Positions 41,677-50,978 of a stretch of 64,000 nt of DNA are shown here, piece after piece. The stretch is from Microcoleus sp. bin48.metabat.b7b8b9.023 (GTDB taxonomy: Bacteria; Cyanobacteriota; Cyanobacteriia; Cyanobacteriales; Microcoleaceae), in assembly GCF_013299185.1 (NCBI RefSeq), contig NZ_JAAFKG010000017.1, forward strand, positions 47,772 to 111,771, read 5' to 3'. Under the pieces are notes generated by a model. The model was given only the letters and a program-made list of their open reading frames with translations. It had not been told where the DNA came from and did not search any database. A program made the position numbers and the translations under genes. The number at the start of each line of letters is the position of its first letter. Within the stretch, counting starts at the first letter, position 1.

Positions 41677-44493
41677 ATGAATTATATGAATTTTACCGCA
41701 AAACCCAGTTACTATCAAGTCGGTGGCAGTCTGACAAATAACGCTCCGAATTATGTGAAGCGTCAAGCAGACGACGACTTTTATAACGGATTGAAGGCGG
41801 GGGAGTTTTGCTATGTTTTGAATTCCCGCCAAATGGGCAAATCTAGCTTGCAGGTGCGGACAATTCAGCGACTGAGAAATGAGGGAATTGCTTGTGCTGC
41901 GATCGACATTTCGGAAATTGGCAACCGCGGCGTGACTCCCGAACAGTGGTATGCTGGGTTGCTACGCATTCTCGAAAATAACTTTAATCTGTCGGATATT
42001 GTCAACGTGCGGACTTGGTGGCGCGATCGCAATTTTTTAACTCCGGTGCAAAGATTGAGCGAATTCATCGAAACCGTACTGTTAGCCAATATTTCCACCA
42101 ATATTGTGATTTTTATCGACGAAATCGACAGCATTCTCGCCCTGGATTTTCCCGCCGATGATTTCCTAGCCCTAATTCGATCGTGCTACAACAAGCGCGC
42201 CAATAACTCGGAGTTCGATCGCCTAACGTGGGCTCTCCTAGGTGTAGCATCGCCGACGGATTTGTGCCGCGACAAGAATCTGGGCAGCAACACGCCTTTT
42301 AATATCGGTAGGGCGATCGAATTAACTGGTTTTGATGAAACAGAAGCTCAACCGCTAGCAGCGGGGTTGGCAGAGCTGACAGACCGCTCTGCTGAAGTTT
42401 TGAGAGAGGTTTTGTATTGGACGGGCGGGCAACCGTTTTTGACTCAAAAGTTGTGCAAACTGCTGTTTGAAAATGCACATTTAACCCCGGATTTACCCCC
42501 CCCAGCCCCCCCTTGTCAAGGGGGGGAGCAAGAGCGCATTCAAAATCCCTTTGAAAATGCACCCCCCCCAGCCCCCCCTTGTCAAGGGGGGGAGCAAGAG
42601 CGAGTCAATAATCCGCGAGAATGGGTTGAGGAAGTGGTACGGTTGAAGATTGTTGATAATTGGGAATCTCAGGATGTGCCCGAACATTTGTCCACAATTC
42701 GCGATCGGCTTTTTCGAGAAAACCAGCGGATTGTCAGAAGACTCGGATTGTACCAGCAAATTTTACAGCAAGTTGAAATCGTCCCCGATGGTAGTGCGGA
42801 ACAAATGGAATTGCGATTAAGCGGATTAATCGTCAAGCGCCGGGACAAATTAACTATTTCTAATCCTATTTATCAAGCTGTATTTAACAAAGACTTAATC
42901 GCCAAAAACTTAGAAAAACTCTTACCTTACTCGGAATCTATCAAAGTCTGGCTGAATTCAAACTCTCAAGATGACTCCCAACTGTTGCGAGGCGAAGATT
43001 TGCAATCAGCATTGGTTTGGGCGGCAGACAAAAGTTTGAGAAACGAAGACTTTCAATTTTTGACAGCCAGCCAAAAACTGATTTTGAGCGACCAAAATCA
43101 ACTGCTGCTGGCAGCTAAACTAGAAACCCAAACAGCGACGCGCGATGCCGAAACAGCTTTGGGTGAAGCTAAAGCAGCCAAGCAAAAAGCCCAACAGTGG
43201 ATCGGCATCGGTTCGGCGGTACTCGTTGGATCGTTGATTGGGGCGATCGGCTTTTCAACTCTCGCTTACCAGCGGTTTAAACTAGCACAAGCCAGTATTG
43301 AAATCGAACAAAATGGCAGCGATGCTTTACTATTGGCGGTATCTCAAAAAAACGAGAACAGCGAAGCTTTATCGGAAGCTTTGCTGAGGGCGATCGCCTC
43401 TGGGAAAAAATTAAGAACATTTGTTGAAAACAAACAACATCTCGAACAATATCCTGCAACTAGACCGCTGTTAGCCTTACAAGTTATTCTTGACGAAATT
43501 AGCAAAAAACAGCAGATTAAAGCACCATCACTTCCACCAAGAAAGATGAATTGGCAAGCTCATACAGGTGCTGTTACCAGCATCTGTTTCAGCCCTGACG
43601 GTAAAATTTTGGCAACCGCAGGAATAGACGATAGAGTAAGAATTTGGAACTTTTACGGGCAGAAAGTTGCTGAATGGAAAGCTTTACAGCAGTCAGTGAA
43701 TATGGTAAGCTTTAGCCCAGATGGTAAATTTTTAGCGACTGCCGGAAGCGATAGCACAGTTAAGTTCTGGAATTTGTCAGGGAAAAAGATTTCTCAGTTG
43801 AAAGGAATTGAAGGCTCTGTTAACAGTATTAGTTTTAGTCCGACAGAAAAGTTATTTGCAGCAGCAGGAATCGATAGCAGTTCGGCAATTTGGAACTTGT
43901 CAAAACTCTCAAAAGTAATCTCATCTAGCATAAAGCTTCCCGGTCACAATGGTTTAGTGAGAAGCGTTAATTTTAGCCCCAGCGGCGATTTTTTGACGAC
44001 TTTAGACGGAAAATCTACGGTGCGAGTTTGGGATTTGTCGGGAAAACTGGAAAAAACGCTGCCGGTGCAAGCAATTGGTATCAGTTTCAGTCCAGATCGA
44101 CAGCAGTATCGCTTTGCTACAGTAACATTAAATGGCAAGGTCGGGCTGTGGAATCTGTCAGCCAAAGAATTAGTTAGTGAATTTGAAACCTTGCATTTAG
44201 ATGCCAAATTAATTAGTTTTAGTCCCGACGGAGAAAGGCTGGCTACTGTGGGAATTGATAAGACTGTGCGGCTGTGGAATTTAGCGGGGCGCCCGGTTGC
44301 TCAATTTACCTTTGAGGAGAATGTTGTTAGTGTCGGTTGGAGTGGAGATGGAAAGCAAATTGCTGTAGCTGGAAGCAATGGTACTGTCTGGTTGAGGCAG
44401 GTTGAAGGGTTGGAAGAATTGTTGAAGCAAAGCTGCGATTTTCTCAGCAGTCAACCGGAGTATTTGAGAAGGGTTTCTACTATCTGCAAGTAA
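41677..44493 (+). CDS. AAA-like ATPase with TM segment and WD40 repeats
   Basis: A 938-residue protein. Residues about 8-420 are a PF14516-type AAA-like domain: YYQVGGSLTNNAPNYVKRQADDDFYNGLKAGEFCYVLNSRQMGKSSL with Walker A, and VIFIDEIDSIL as Walker B. A coiled segment leads to a TM helix at about 509-530 (GIGSAVLVGSLIGAIGFSTL). The last 300 residues hold about seven WD40 blades (HTGAVTSICFSPDGKILATA, IRIWN-like ends). Residues about 274-308 are a Pro/Gly-rich repeat pair inserted in frame. The starts at residues 1 and 4 are both ATG. Likely a membrane-tethered NTPase-scaffold in signalling or defence. Confidence 0.85.
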   Translation: MNYMNFTAKPSYYQVGGSLTNNAPNYVKRQADDDFYNGLKAGEFCYVLNSRQMGKSSLQVRTIQRLRNEGIACAAIDISEIGNRGVTPEQWYAGLLRILENNFNLSDIVNVRTWWRDRNFLTPVQRLSEFIETVLLANISTNIVIFIDEIDSILALDFPADDFLALIRSCYNKRANNSEFDRLTWALLGVASPTDLCRDKNLGSNTPFNIGRAIELTGFDETEAQPLAAGLAELTDRSAEVLREVLYWTGGQPFLTQKLCKLLFENAHLTPDLPPPAPPCQGGEQERIQNPFENAPPPAPPCQGGEQERVNNPREWVEEVVRLKIVDNWESQDVPEHLSTIRDRLFRENQRIVRRLGLYQQILQQVEIVPDGSAEQMELRLSGLIVKRRDKLTISNPIYQAVFNKDLIAKNLEKLLPYSESIKVWLNSNSQDDSQLLRGEDLQSALVWAADKSLRNEDFQFLTASQKLILSDQNQLLLAAKLETQTATRDAETALGEAKAAKQKAQQWIGIGSAVLVGSLIGAIGFSTLAYQRFKLAQASIEIEQNGSDALLLAVSQKNENSEALSEALLRAIASGKKLRTFVENKQHLEQYPATRPLLALQVILDEISKKQQIKAPSLPPRKMNWQAHTGAVTSICFSPDGKILATAGIDDRVRIWNFYGQKVAEWKALQQSVNMVSFSPDGKFLATAGSDSTVKFWNLSGKKISQLKGIEGSVNSISFSPTEKLFAAAGIDSSSAIWNLSKLSKVISSSIKLPGHNGLVRSVNFSPSGDFLTTLDGKSTVRVWDLSGKLEKTLPVQAIGISFSPDRQQYRFATVTLNGKVGLWNLSAKELVSEFETLHLDAKLISFSPDGERLATVGIDKTVRLWNLAGRPVAQFTFEENVVSVGWSGDGKQIAVAGSNGTVWLRQVEGLEELLKQSCDFLSSQPEYLRRVSTICK
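42496..42602. repeat. In-frame GC-rich palindromic repeat pair
   Basis: Two copies of CCCCCCAGCCCCCCCTTGTC-AAGGGGGGGAGCAAGAGCG separated by a copy of the host word TTTGAAAATGCAC, which also occurs just before the first unit at about 42468. It encodes PPPAPPCQGGEQER twice. The class resembles intergenic GC-rich repeats, not the surrounding AAA domain. Confidence 0.88.
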
Positions 44494-44512
44494 GGTGTAC
44501 AATGCGCCAATT

Positions 44513-45321
44513 GGTTTGTAGTGAGGACTTTAGTCCTTCCCTTTCAAAATCAGAGGACTAAAGTCCTCACTACAAACCTGCCAATTAGTTCGTAGTGAGG
44601 ACTTTAGTCCTTCCTCTTTAAAATCGGAGGACTAAAGTCCTTACTACAAACCTGCCAATTAGTTCGTAGTGAGGACTTTAGTCCTTCCCTTTCAAAATCA
44701 GAGGACTAAAGTCCTTACTACAAACCTGCCAATTAGTTCGTAGTGAGGACTTTAGTCCTTCCCTTTCAAAATCAGAGGACTAAAGTCCTTACTACAAACC
44801 TGCCAATTAGTTCGTAGTGAGGACTTTAGTCCTTCCCTTTCAAAATCAGAGGACTAAAGTCCTTACTACAAACCTGCCAATTAGTTCGTAGTGAGGACTT
44901 TAGTCCTTCCCTTTCAAAATCAGAGGACTAAAGTCCTTACTACAAACCTGCCAATTAGTTCGTAGTGAGGACTTTAGTCCTTCCCTTTCAAAATCAGAGG
45001 ACTAAAGTCCTTACTACAAACCTGCCAATTAGTTCGTAGTGAGGACTTTAGTCCTTCCCTTTCAAAATCAGAGGACTAAAGTCCTTACTACAAACCTGCC
45101 AATTAGTTCGTAGTGAGGACTTTAGTCCTTCCCTTTCAAAATCAGAGGACTAAAGTCCTTACTACAAACCTGCCAATTAGTTCGTAGTGAGGACTTTAGT
45201 CCTTCCCTTTCAAAATCAGAGGACTAAAGTCCTCACTACAAACCTGCCAATTAGTTCGTAGTGAGGACTTTAGTCCTTCCTCTTTAAAATCGGAGGACTA
45301 AAGTCCTTACTACAAACCTGA
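44513..45321. repeat. Palindromic repeat array, 11 copies of 74 bp
   Basis: Units start every 74 bp from 44513 to 45253. Each has TAGTGAGGACTTTAGTCCTT, a CCCTTTCAAAATC loop and GAGGACTAAAGTCCTTACTA. Copies 2 and 11 share the same loop variant (CTCTTTAAAATCGG), and copies 3-9 are almost identical, as expected from recent internal expansion. It fills the whole gap between the WD40 and COP23 genes. Confidence 0.93.
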
Positions 45322-45347
45322 ATTACGGGTTGGGTAACTGATAAATA

Positions 45348-45812
45348 TCAATTTACCTTGACAGGCGAAACACTTACATTAGGATTTTTCACTCTTCTTA
45401 AAAGTTCTTGTCTGGCTTGTTCGGGATTTTGCCCTTTTGGGACTTGATATAATAATCTACAGGAACCGTCTTGAGGATTAGCTGCACAAATAATTAGTTG
45501 ACCGCTGCCAGATGCACCTGCTGTGAGAATATTGTCCCAGCTTCCTTGGCCTTGCGAGTTGTTGAGAATTCCCGAGACTCGGGTGCAGCGAGTAATGGCG
45601 TCTTCTCCTGATTCATTGAAATAGTTATCAGCTACCCACAGAATAACGGGAATATTTTTGCCTTGTTGGACAGCAATTGTGGCCGGGCGGCCACCAGCAG
45701 CGCCACAGAAAAATGACGGAGTTTGGGCAAAAGCCTGACTGTTTGCTAAAATCGGAGCTGCAATGGCAATAATTGACACACTAAAAGCTGACTTTAAAAG
45801 CCGAAATTTCAT
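45348..45812 (-). CDS. COP23-domain secreted protein
   Basis: A 154-residue protein with a signal peptide (residues about 1-30, cleavage after AFA). The mature part starts PSFFCGAAGGRPATIAVQQGK, followed by VILWVADNYFNESGEDAITRCTRVSGILNN and QLIICAANPQDGSCRLLYQVPKGQNPEQARQELLRRV. This is the COP23 family, named after a 23-kDa circadian-oscillating membrane-associated protein of a unicellular cyanobacterium. Four conserved-looking cysteines could form two disulfides. Function unknown; it is common in Oscillatoriales. Confidence 0.85.
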   Translation of the reverse strand: MKFRLLKSAFSVSIIAIAAPILANSQAFAQTPSFFCGAAGGRPATIAVQQGKNIPVILWVADNYFNESGEDAITRCTRVSGILNNSQGQGSWDNILTAGASGSGQLIICAANPQDGSCRLLYQVPKGQNPEQARQELLRRVKNPNVSVSPVKVN

Positions 45813-46177
45813 GGGCGGTAATAAGCTTTTTCATTTATGGTTACTAATACTCTAAAAAGTTAGACTGCTGCTTGCCGGGAAGATTAGGCATTTAGGGAAA
45901 AAAATAAAAATTATTCTGTCAAGTTTTGCCGTAAGCGTTGCCCGGGCGAGACGATCGCCCATACTACCATTATCCAGACCAAAACCCACGGAAAATCCCT
46001 CGCTGACAAAGGCTGTGGCAAAAAATAGGTGCGATCGCAGGGGCTCGATCGCGAAGGTATAGGGTAAAGGTAAGGTTCTTAGCCGTTTTTGGCGATCGCC
46101 CCGTCCTTCCTCAGTCCGCCCCCCTAAATGGGAACCTGTGTTAGCATCAATAAAAATCTTCTCTTTAATAATCAACA

Positions 46178-46675
46178 ATGGGCAATGTTCTGGTGCTGAA
46201 TGCCTCCTACGAACCGCTCAACATCACCAATTGGCGAAGAGCGGTAGTTTTGTTGCTGAAAGGAAAAGCAGAACAGGTAGAACATAACGGGAAATTTATT
46301 GCGCCAAACTTCCCGCTACCAACTGTGATTCGACTGCGGCATTACGTCCGAGTTCCCTATAAGGATATTCCGCTTACCCGCCGGAACATCTTGCACCGTG
46401 ACGCCCACTCTTGTCAATACTGTGGCTACACCGGGGACGATTTGACCCTGGATCACGTCATTCCCCGATCGCGCGGGGGAGGCGAAAGTTGGGAAAACCT
46501 CGCTACCGCCTGCGTGCGCTGCAATGTCAATAAAGGCAGTCGCACCCCGAAAGAAGCAGGAATGCTGCTGCGGTATCCGCCCAGGAAACCTCACAGCGGT
46601 CTTTATTTTGAAGTGACTAGGCACGTTAAGAGTGGTATGCACCAAGAATGGCAAAAATATGTAATCGGCCTTTGA
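46178..46675 (+). CDS. HNH endonuclease family protein
   Basis: A 165-residue protein. The HNH fold is CQYCGYTGDDLTLDHVIPRSRGGGESWENLATACVRCNVNKGSRTP at about residues 74-120, with two CxxC zinc pairs, the catalytic-type DHV histidine and an asparagine (WENL). The N-terminal part VLVLNASYEPLNITNWRRAVVLLLKGKAE is the conserved leader of this chromosomal HNH subfamily, seen in nearly all cyanobacteria, so it is more likely a housekeeping nuclease than a mobile one. A hairpin terminator follows at once. Confidence 0.88.
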   Translation: MGNVLVLNASYEPLNITNWRRAVVLLLKGKAEQVEHNGKFIAPNFPLPTVIRLRHYVRVPYKDIPLTRRNILHRDAHSCQYCGYTGDDLTLDHVIPRSRGGGESWENLATACVRCNVNKGSRTPKEAGMLLRYPPRKPHSGLYFEVTRHVKSGMHQEWQKYVIGL

Positions 46676-46709
46676 AACCCCTGTCGCAAGAAAGCGCGGG
46701 GGTTTTTTG
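46676..46709 (+). terminator. Intrinsic terminator after the HNH gene
   Basis: AAACCCC pairs with GGGGGTTT across a 15-nt loop and is followed by a T-run, directly after the stop codon at 46675. Confidence 0.8.
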
Positions 46710-46909
46710 CGGAAGTTTTGAGTTGCAGGCGTGGCGCCATGAGTGCGTCGGGCCAATAGTTTTGAGTTGAAAAGTTAAATAGTAAAGACTCTTAACTCCG
46801 GTTTCTGTTAAGGAATATTGGGTTTGACAGCGCGGCATCTACAAAGAAACCGGGTTTAATTGGTTTTGGCGCGCAAATCCTGAAAGAATTAAATTGTGTA
46901 TTTTTAACA

Positions 46910-48166
46910 ATGAAAGACCACCAGCCTACCAATTCAGATGAAGTATCTGACAACCACGAAGCTGAGGTTGTACCATCCGCGAGTGTACCTGGGAAACGGC
47001 GCAGCAAAGCCGAAGTTGCTTCGGAAGACGATCGCGCCAGTCTGCGCGGGGAATTACTCGATCGCAAAATCGAGCAATTGCGCCAAATGTTCGATCGGCA
47101 CAGAGGCGATCGCCAGTTAATATTATTGCAAGATTTTCCCGACCCCGACGCACTTTCGAGCGCTTGGGCTTACAAATTAATCGCCGAACAGTACGATATT
47201 CAATGCGAGATTATCTACGCCGGCGCCCTCAGCCACCAAGAAAATATTGCCTTAGTTAAATTGACAGGCTTACCGTTGCAGCGGTGGACGCTGGAAACGA
47301 CAAAAACGAAGGATTTGTCGGCGTATCAGGGCTGCGTTTTTATCGACAACCAAGGCACGACTTGTAACTTAACTGAGTTTATTTTAGGGGCAGGAGTGCC
47401 GATCGCAGCAGTAATCGACCACCACAGTTTGCAGGGGGAAATGAACGCAGAATTTACGGATTTGCGTCCGGATATCCGCGCTACAGCCACGATTTTTACC
47501 GAGTATTTGCAGGCTGGAATGGTGGCTTTTGACGGTAGTGTCAGCCAGCACGTCAAGTGTGCTACGGCTTTGATGCACGGTTTGCGATCGGATACCAATG
47601 CCCTCAGACAAGCACAGGAGGAGGACTTTTTAGCTGCGGCTTATTTGAGCCGATTTTATGACCCGCAGTTGCTGAATGCGGTGTTACAGTCCTCTCGTTC
47701 TAAATGGGTGATGGATGCGATCGAGCGATCGCTCAAACACCGCATCGTCAAGAACAATTTCTCGATCGCGGGCATCGGCTACCTCCGCTATGACGATCGC
47801 GATTCCATTCCCCAAGCAGCGGACTTTTTGGTAACAGAAGAGAACGTACATACAGCCGTTGTCTACGCAATTGTGCACGACAAAGACGAAGAAATCGAAG
47901 TAGTAATCGGATCGCTGCGAACGAACAAACTGACTCTTGACCCCGATGAATTTATTAAAGAAGCCTTCGGTCAAGATGCTCAAGGACGCTTTTTTGGCGG
48001 TGGCAGAAGTCAAGCGGGCGGTTTTGAAATTCCGGTAGGATTTCTTTCAGGTGGAAATGAGAATAGCGATTATGCAAGGCACAAATGGGAAGTATTCGAT
48101 TCTCAAATTAAGCAAAAATTAATGAGTTTAATTAGTCCTACCGATAATCCAGTTTACGATCGTTAA
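46910..48166 (+). CDS. DHH-family phosphoesterase (NrnA-like)
   Basis: A 418-residue protein. After a 60-residue polar leader, the DHH domain starts at RQLILLQDFPDPDALSSAWAYKLI, followed by VFIDNQGTT and the IDHHSLQGE signature, then ATALMHGLRSDTNALRQA. The C-terminal DHHA1-type region has FGQDAQGRFFGGGRSQAGGFEIPVGFL, matching the GGGxxxxGG substrate loop. Relatives degrade nano-RNA and hydrolyse pAp or cyclic-dinucleotide products with Mn. The charged N-terminal extension distinguishes the cyanobacterial form. It stands alone. Confidence 0.87.
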   Translation: MKDHQPTNSDEVSDNHEAEVVPSASVPGKRRSKAEVASEDDRASLRGELLDRKIEQLRQMFDRHRGDRQLILLQDFPDPDALSSAWAYKLIAEQYDIQCEIIYAGALSHQENIALVKLTGLPLQRWTLETTKTKDLSAYQGCVFIDNQGTTCNLTEFILGAGVPIAAVIDHHSLQGEMNAEFTDLRPDIRATATIFTEYLQAGMVAFDGSVSQHVKCATALMHGLRSDTNALRQAQEEDFLAAAYLSRFYDPQLLNAVLQSSRSKWVMDAIERSLKHRIVKNNFSIAGIGYLRYDDRDSIPQAADFLVTEENVHTAVVYAIVHDKDEEIEVVIGSLRTNKLTLDPDEFIKEAFGQDAQGRFFGGGRSQAGGFEIPVGFLSGGNENSDYARHKWEVFDSQIKQKLMSLISPTDNPVYDR

Positions 48167-48171
48167 AGTTT

Positions 48172-48410
48172 GTATAGCCTTTCTCTCCAAGACTAAGGTA
48201 CGTTGTTGGGCTTCAGCCCTCTGGTGGTGATGCTACACTCAGCTCGCGGAAACACCAAAAACTCCAATAACAGTCATACTTCATCTTTTTGAGAAGGTAC
48301 GTTGTTGGGCTTGAGCCTCCTTGTGGTGATGGTACACTCAGCTCGCCGACGCAGCAAAAACTTCAATAATACTCATACTTCATCTTTTTGAAAAAGTTTA
48401 TAGCCCTTCT
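48172..48410. repeat. TAGCCTTTCTC-type element, two part copies
   Basis: Two tandem blocks carry GGTACGTTGTTGGGCTT, TGGTGATG-TACACTCAGCTC and TCATACTTCATCTTTTTGA. The left end TATAGCCTTTCTC and the right end AAGTTTATAGCCCTTCTCAA match the terminal words of the element at 8551-8675. Confidence 0.65.
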
Positions 48411-48560
48411 CAAAAAGAAGAAGTATGTCTAATCATGGGTGATTGCTAATTGCTAATCGATATTCACTAAATGAACAAATAGTTATATAAGATATCCCTC
48501 GAAAGTTTTTGTCGGATTATCGCTAAAGAATTCGGTTTATTCATATTTTTTATACAAAAA

Positions 48561-48629
48561 AAGTACGTTGTTGCGCTTTAGCGCTCTATTTTAGACTAAT
48601 AGAGCGCTAAAGCGCAACAACGTACCTTT
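48561..48629. repeat. Single GTTGCGCTT palindrome
   Basis: AAGTACGTTGTTGCGCTTTA and its inverse TAAAGCGCAACAACGTACCTT face each other around TAGACTAATAGAG. It is the same family as 36801-37173. Confidence 0.85.
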
Positions 48630-48761
48630 AACGTACTTTTGAAGTAAACCTGACGACAGCGCAGGATTGTAAGGCAGTTGTACAATGAATAGGGCGAAAA
48701 TGCGATCGCACCAAATCTCAAAAAAAGTGCGATCGCAAAACTATCAAAAAGGACAGCGACA

Positions 48762-49256
48762 GTGCATCTCTACCTAGTCCGTCACGGCATCGCAGCGGAA
48801 CCCGAAGAATATGATACAGACGAGGAACGGCCCCTAACTAAAGAGGGCGATCGTAAAACCCGAAAAATCGCCCAGCGGCTGTACGAGATCGAAATTCAGT
48901 TCGATCTGATTCTTACCAGTCCCCTACTGCGCGCCACACAAACCGCCCAAATCCTGCTGTCAGCGGGTCTGAGTTCCCAAATAGAAGAATCCATCCCCCT
49001 CGCACCTTCAGGAGACATCGGGGACTGGCTGAGGTGGTACAAGCAGTGGCAGGAAACAGGGAACCGCAGCTTGGCCCTAGTGGGCCACCAACCAGATTTG
49101 GGCAATTGGGCTGAAACTTTACTTTGGGGTCGATCGCACGACGCGCTGATTGTCAAAAAAGCAGGTATCATCGGCTTAATTCTCCCCGAAACTGGCTCCC
49201 CAGTCGGCCGCAGCCAAATGTTCTGGCTGACTGGGCCCAAGTTTTTGCTCTCCTAG
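48762..49256 (+). CDS. sixA: Phosphohistidine phosphatase SixA
   Basis: A 164-residue histidine phosphatase of the SixA branch. YLVRHGIAAEP provides the RHG catalytic motif at residues 7-9, LTSPLLRATQTAQIL the second conserved arginine, and LVGHQPDLGNWAETLLWG the late GH motif. SixA removes phosphate from His-phosphotransfer proteins. It starts with GTG at 48762, preceded by AAAGGACAG. Size and motifs are complete. No kinase is adjacent; the large hybrid kinase at 55987-59145 is the nearest in the window. Confidence 0.88.
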   Translation: MHLYLVRHGIAAEPEEYDTDEERPLTKEGDRKTRKIAQRLYEIEIQFDLILTSPLLRATQTAQILLSAGLSSQIEESIPLAPSGDIGDWLRWYKQWQETGNRSLALVGHQPDLGNWAETLLWGRSHDALIVKKAGIIGLILPETGSPVGRSQMFWLTGPKFLLS

Positions 49257-49480
49257 AAACGGCGAATCGCCCTCTTAAACCCAGATTTTCGGGCGCAGAA
49301 AGCGGGTGGGAGGGGCGAAAATATCTAGCGGTGCGATTGATAACTCCGTTGAAAAATCCCGTTTCTGAGCGGCGGAGTGCCTGAGTCGCGATCGAATTAT
49401 TCTTGGTCGAGACGGTGACACGATCTTGCTTTCTGCTAATGTAATTTGATTAGATTCAACTCACACAACACGGTATCGCA

Positions 49481-50626
49481 ATGGTCGTCGGCGAATTCAA
49501 ACCAGGCTTAGAAGGTGTTCCCGCCACCTTGTCCAGTATTAGTTACGTAGATGGACAAAATGGGGTGCTGGAATATCGCGGGATTAGCATCGAGGAACTA
49601 GCACTCAAAAGTTCCTTTGTGGAAACGTCATATTTATTAATCTGGGGTGTACTTCCAACAAAGGAAGAACTAGAAGCTTTCGAGCATGAAATTCGCTATC
49701 ACCGCCGGATCAAATATCGCATCCGCGACATGATGAAATGCTTTCCCGAAAGAGGACATCCCATGGATGCCCTGCAAGCTTCAGCAGCGGCTTTAGGTTT
49801 ATTTTACTCGCGCCGAGCTCTGGCTAACCCAGCATATATTCGAGAAGCTGTAGTGCGGCTGCTAGCTAAGATTCCCACAATGGTAGCAGCCTTCCAGCAA
49901 ATGCGGCGGGGTAATGACCCGCTGTTGCCGAGGGACGACTTAAACTACTCAGCTAACTTTCTGTATATGCTCAACGAGCGAGAACCAGATCCGCTGTTGG
50001 CTAATATTTTTGATGCTTGTCTGACTCTCCATGCGGAACATACTATCAATGCCTCTACATTTTCGGCAATGGTAACAGCTTCGACGCTAACAGATCCTTA
50101 CGGGGTGATTGCTTCAGCAGTTGGCACTTTGGCGGGGCCGCTGCATGGGGGAGCGAATGAAGAAGTGATTGAGATGTTGGAGCAAATTGGTTCTGTAGAA
50201 AACGTGCGGCCTTTTGTCGAGAAGTGCGTTGAAAATAAGGACAAAATCATGGGTTTCGGACACCGAGTTTATAAGGTGAAAGATCCGAGAGCAACTATTC
50301 TTCAAGGGTTAGCCGAAAAGTTGTTTGACAATTTTGGTCGCGATGATTATTACGACATTGCTGTCAAGTTGGAAGAAGTCGTTGAAGAGAAATTGGCTCA
50401 CAAAGGAATTTATGCTAATGTAGATTTCTATTCTGGTCTGGTTTACCGGAAAATGGGAATTCCGACGGACTTGTTTACACCAGTTTTTGCGATCGCCCGA
50501 GTTGCCGGTTGGCTTGCCCACTGGAAGGAACAGCTAGAGACAAACCGCATTTACCGCCCGACTCAAATCTATACGGGGACTCACGGTGCTCCTTATATTG
50601 CGATCGAGGAAAGACTGCCATCTTAA
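49481..50626 (+). CDS. gltA: Citrate synthase
   Basis: A 381-residue enzyme that joins acetyl-CoA and oxaloacetate. Motifs: GVPATLSSISYVDGQNGVLEYRGISIEELA at the start, HAEHTINASTFSAMVTAST, GPLHGGANEEVIEML with a catalytic histidine, and IMGFGHRVYKVKDPRA with the second histidine and substrate arginine. Length and sequence match the short (type I, about 380) bacterial enzymes of citrate/methylcitrate synthase type. It feeds the cyanobacterial TCA branch that sdhA in this window also serves. Confidence 0.94.
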   Translation: MVVGEFKPGLEGVPATLSSISYVDGQNGVLEYRGISIEELALKSSFVETSYLLIWGVLPTKEELEAFEHEIRYHRRIKYRIRDMMKCFPERGHPMDALQASAAALGLFYSRRALANPAYIREAVVRLLAKIPTMVAAFQQMRRGNDPLLPRDDLNYSANFLYMLNEREPDPLLANIFDACLTLHAEHTINASTFSAMVTASTLTDPYGVIASAVGTLAGPLHGGANEEVIEMLEQIGSVENVRPFVEKCVENKDKIMGFGHRVYKVKDPRATILQGLAEKLFDNFGRDDYYDIAVKLEEVVEEKLAHKGIYANVDFYSGLVYRKMGIPTDLFTPVFAIARVAGWLAHWKEQLETNRIYRPTQIYTGTHGAPYIAIEERLPS

Positions 50627-50642
50627 CCTCAAAGCTGTAGCC

Positions 50643-50812
50643 GTAGGGTGCGTGGCCTTGCAAAAATCTGTCAATAAAAATTGACTTTTCGAGTAGCGAC
50701 GCACCTTACCAAAATTTTGGGTTTGTTTCCTCATCTCTGGAAAAAAACAGGTGCGTCGCCATGAGATTGTCGCTGTTGATGAAGGATTGTCGATGGCGAC
50801 ACACCCTACGGC
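50643..50812. repeat. GTAGGGTGCGTC/GACACACCCTAC element
   Basis: An outer inverted pair (GTAGGGTGCGTGG near 50645 and CGACACACCCTACGG near 50800) encloses further GCGACGCACC / GGTGCGTCGCC words. It lies just upstream of the Septu island. Similar elements occur at 8678-8880 and 53450-53510. Confidence 0.65.
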
Positions 50813-50978
50813 TTGACTTATTTATCTCAACTCCCGGTAGATACTTGGGACAAACCATTAAAAACGGTGATTACAGAGAACGGATGAGGTAATTATTAAA
50901 TTATCTAAAGGTGGAAGAATAAGTAACATCTTCTTGGTATTGTAAATTTACAATTATTTTATAATTATAATTATAATT

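Noticed and set aside
44513..45321. Array considered as a CRISPR
   Set aside because: The spacers are the same sequence in each unit and the repeats are long palindromes; no unique spacers and no cas genes in the window.
45852..46178. 108-codon minus-strand frame upstream of the HNH gene
   Set aside because: It ends at the HNH start, has irregular composition and contains HIP1-derived residues; more likely leader DNA than a gene.
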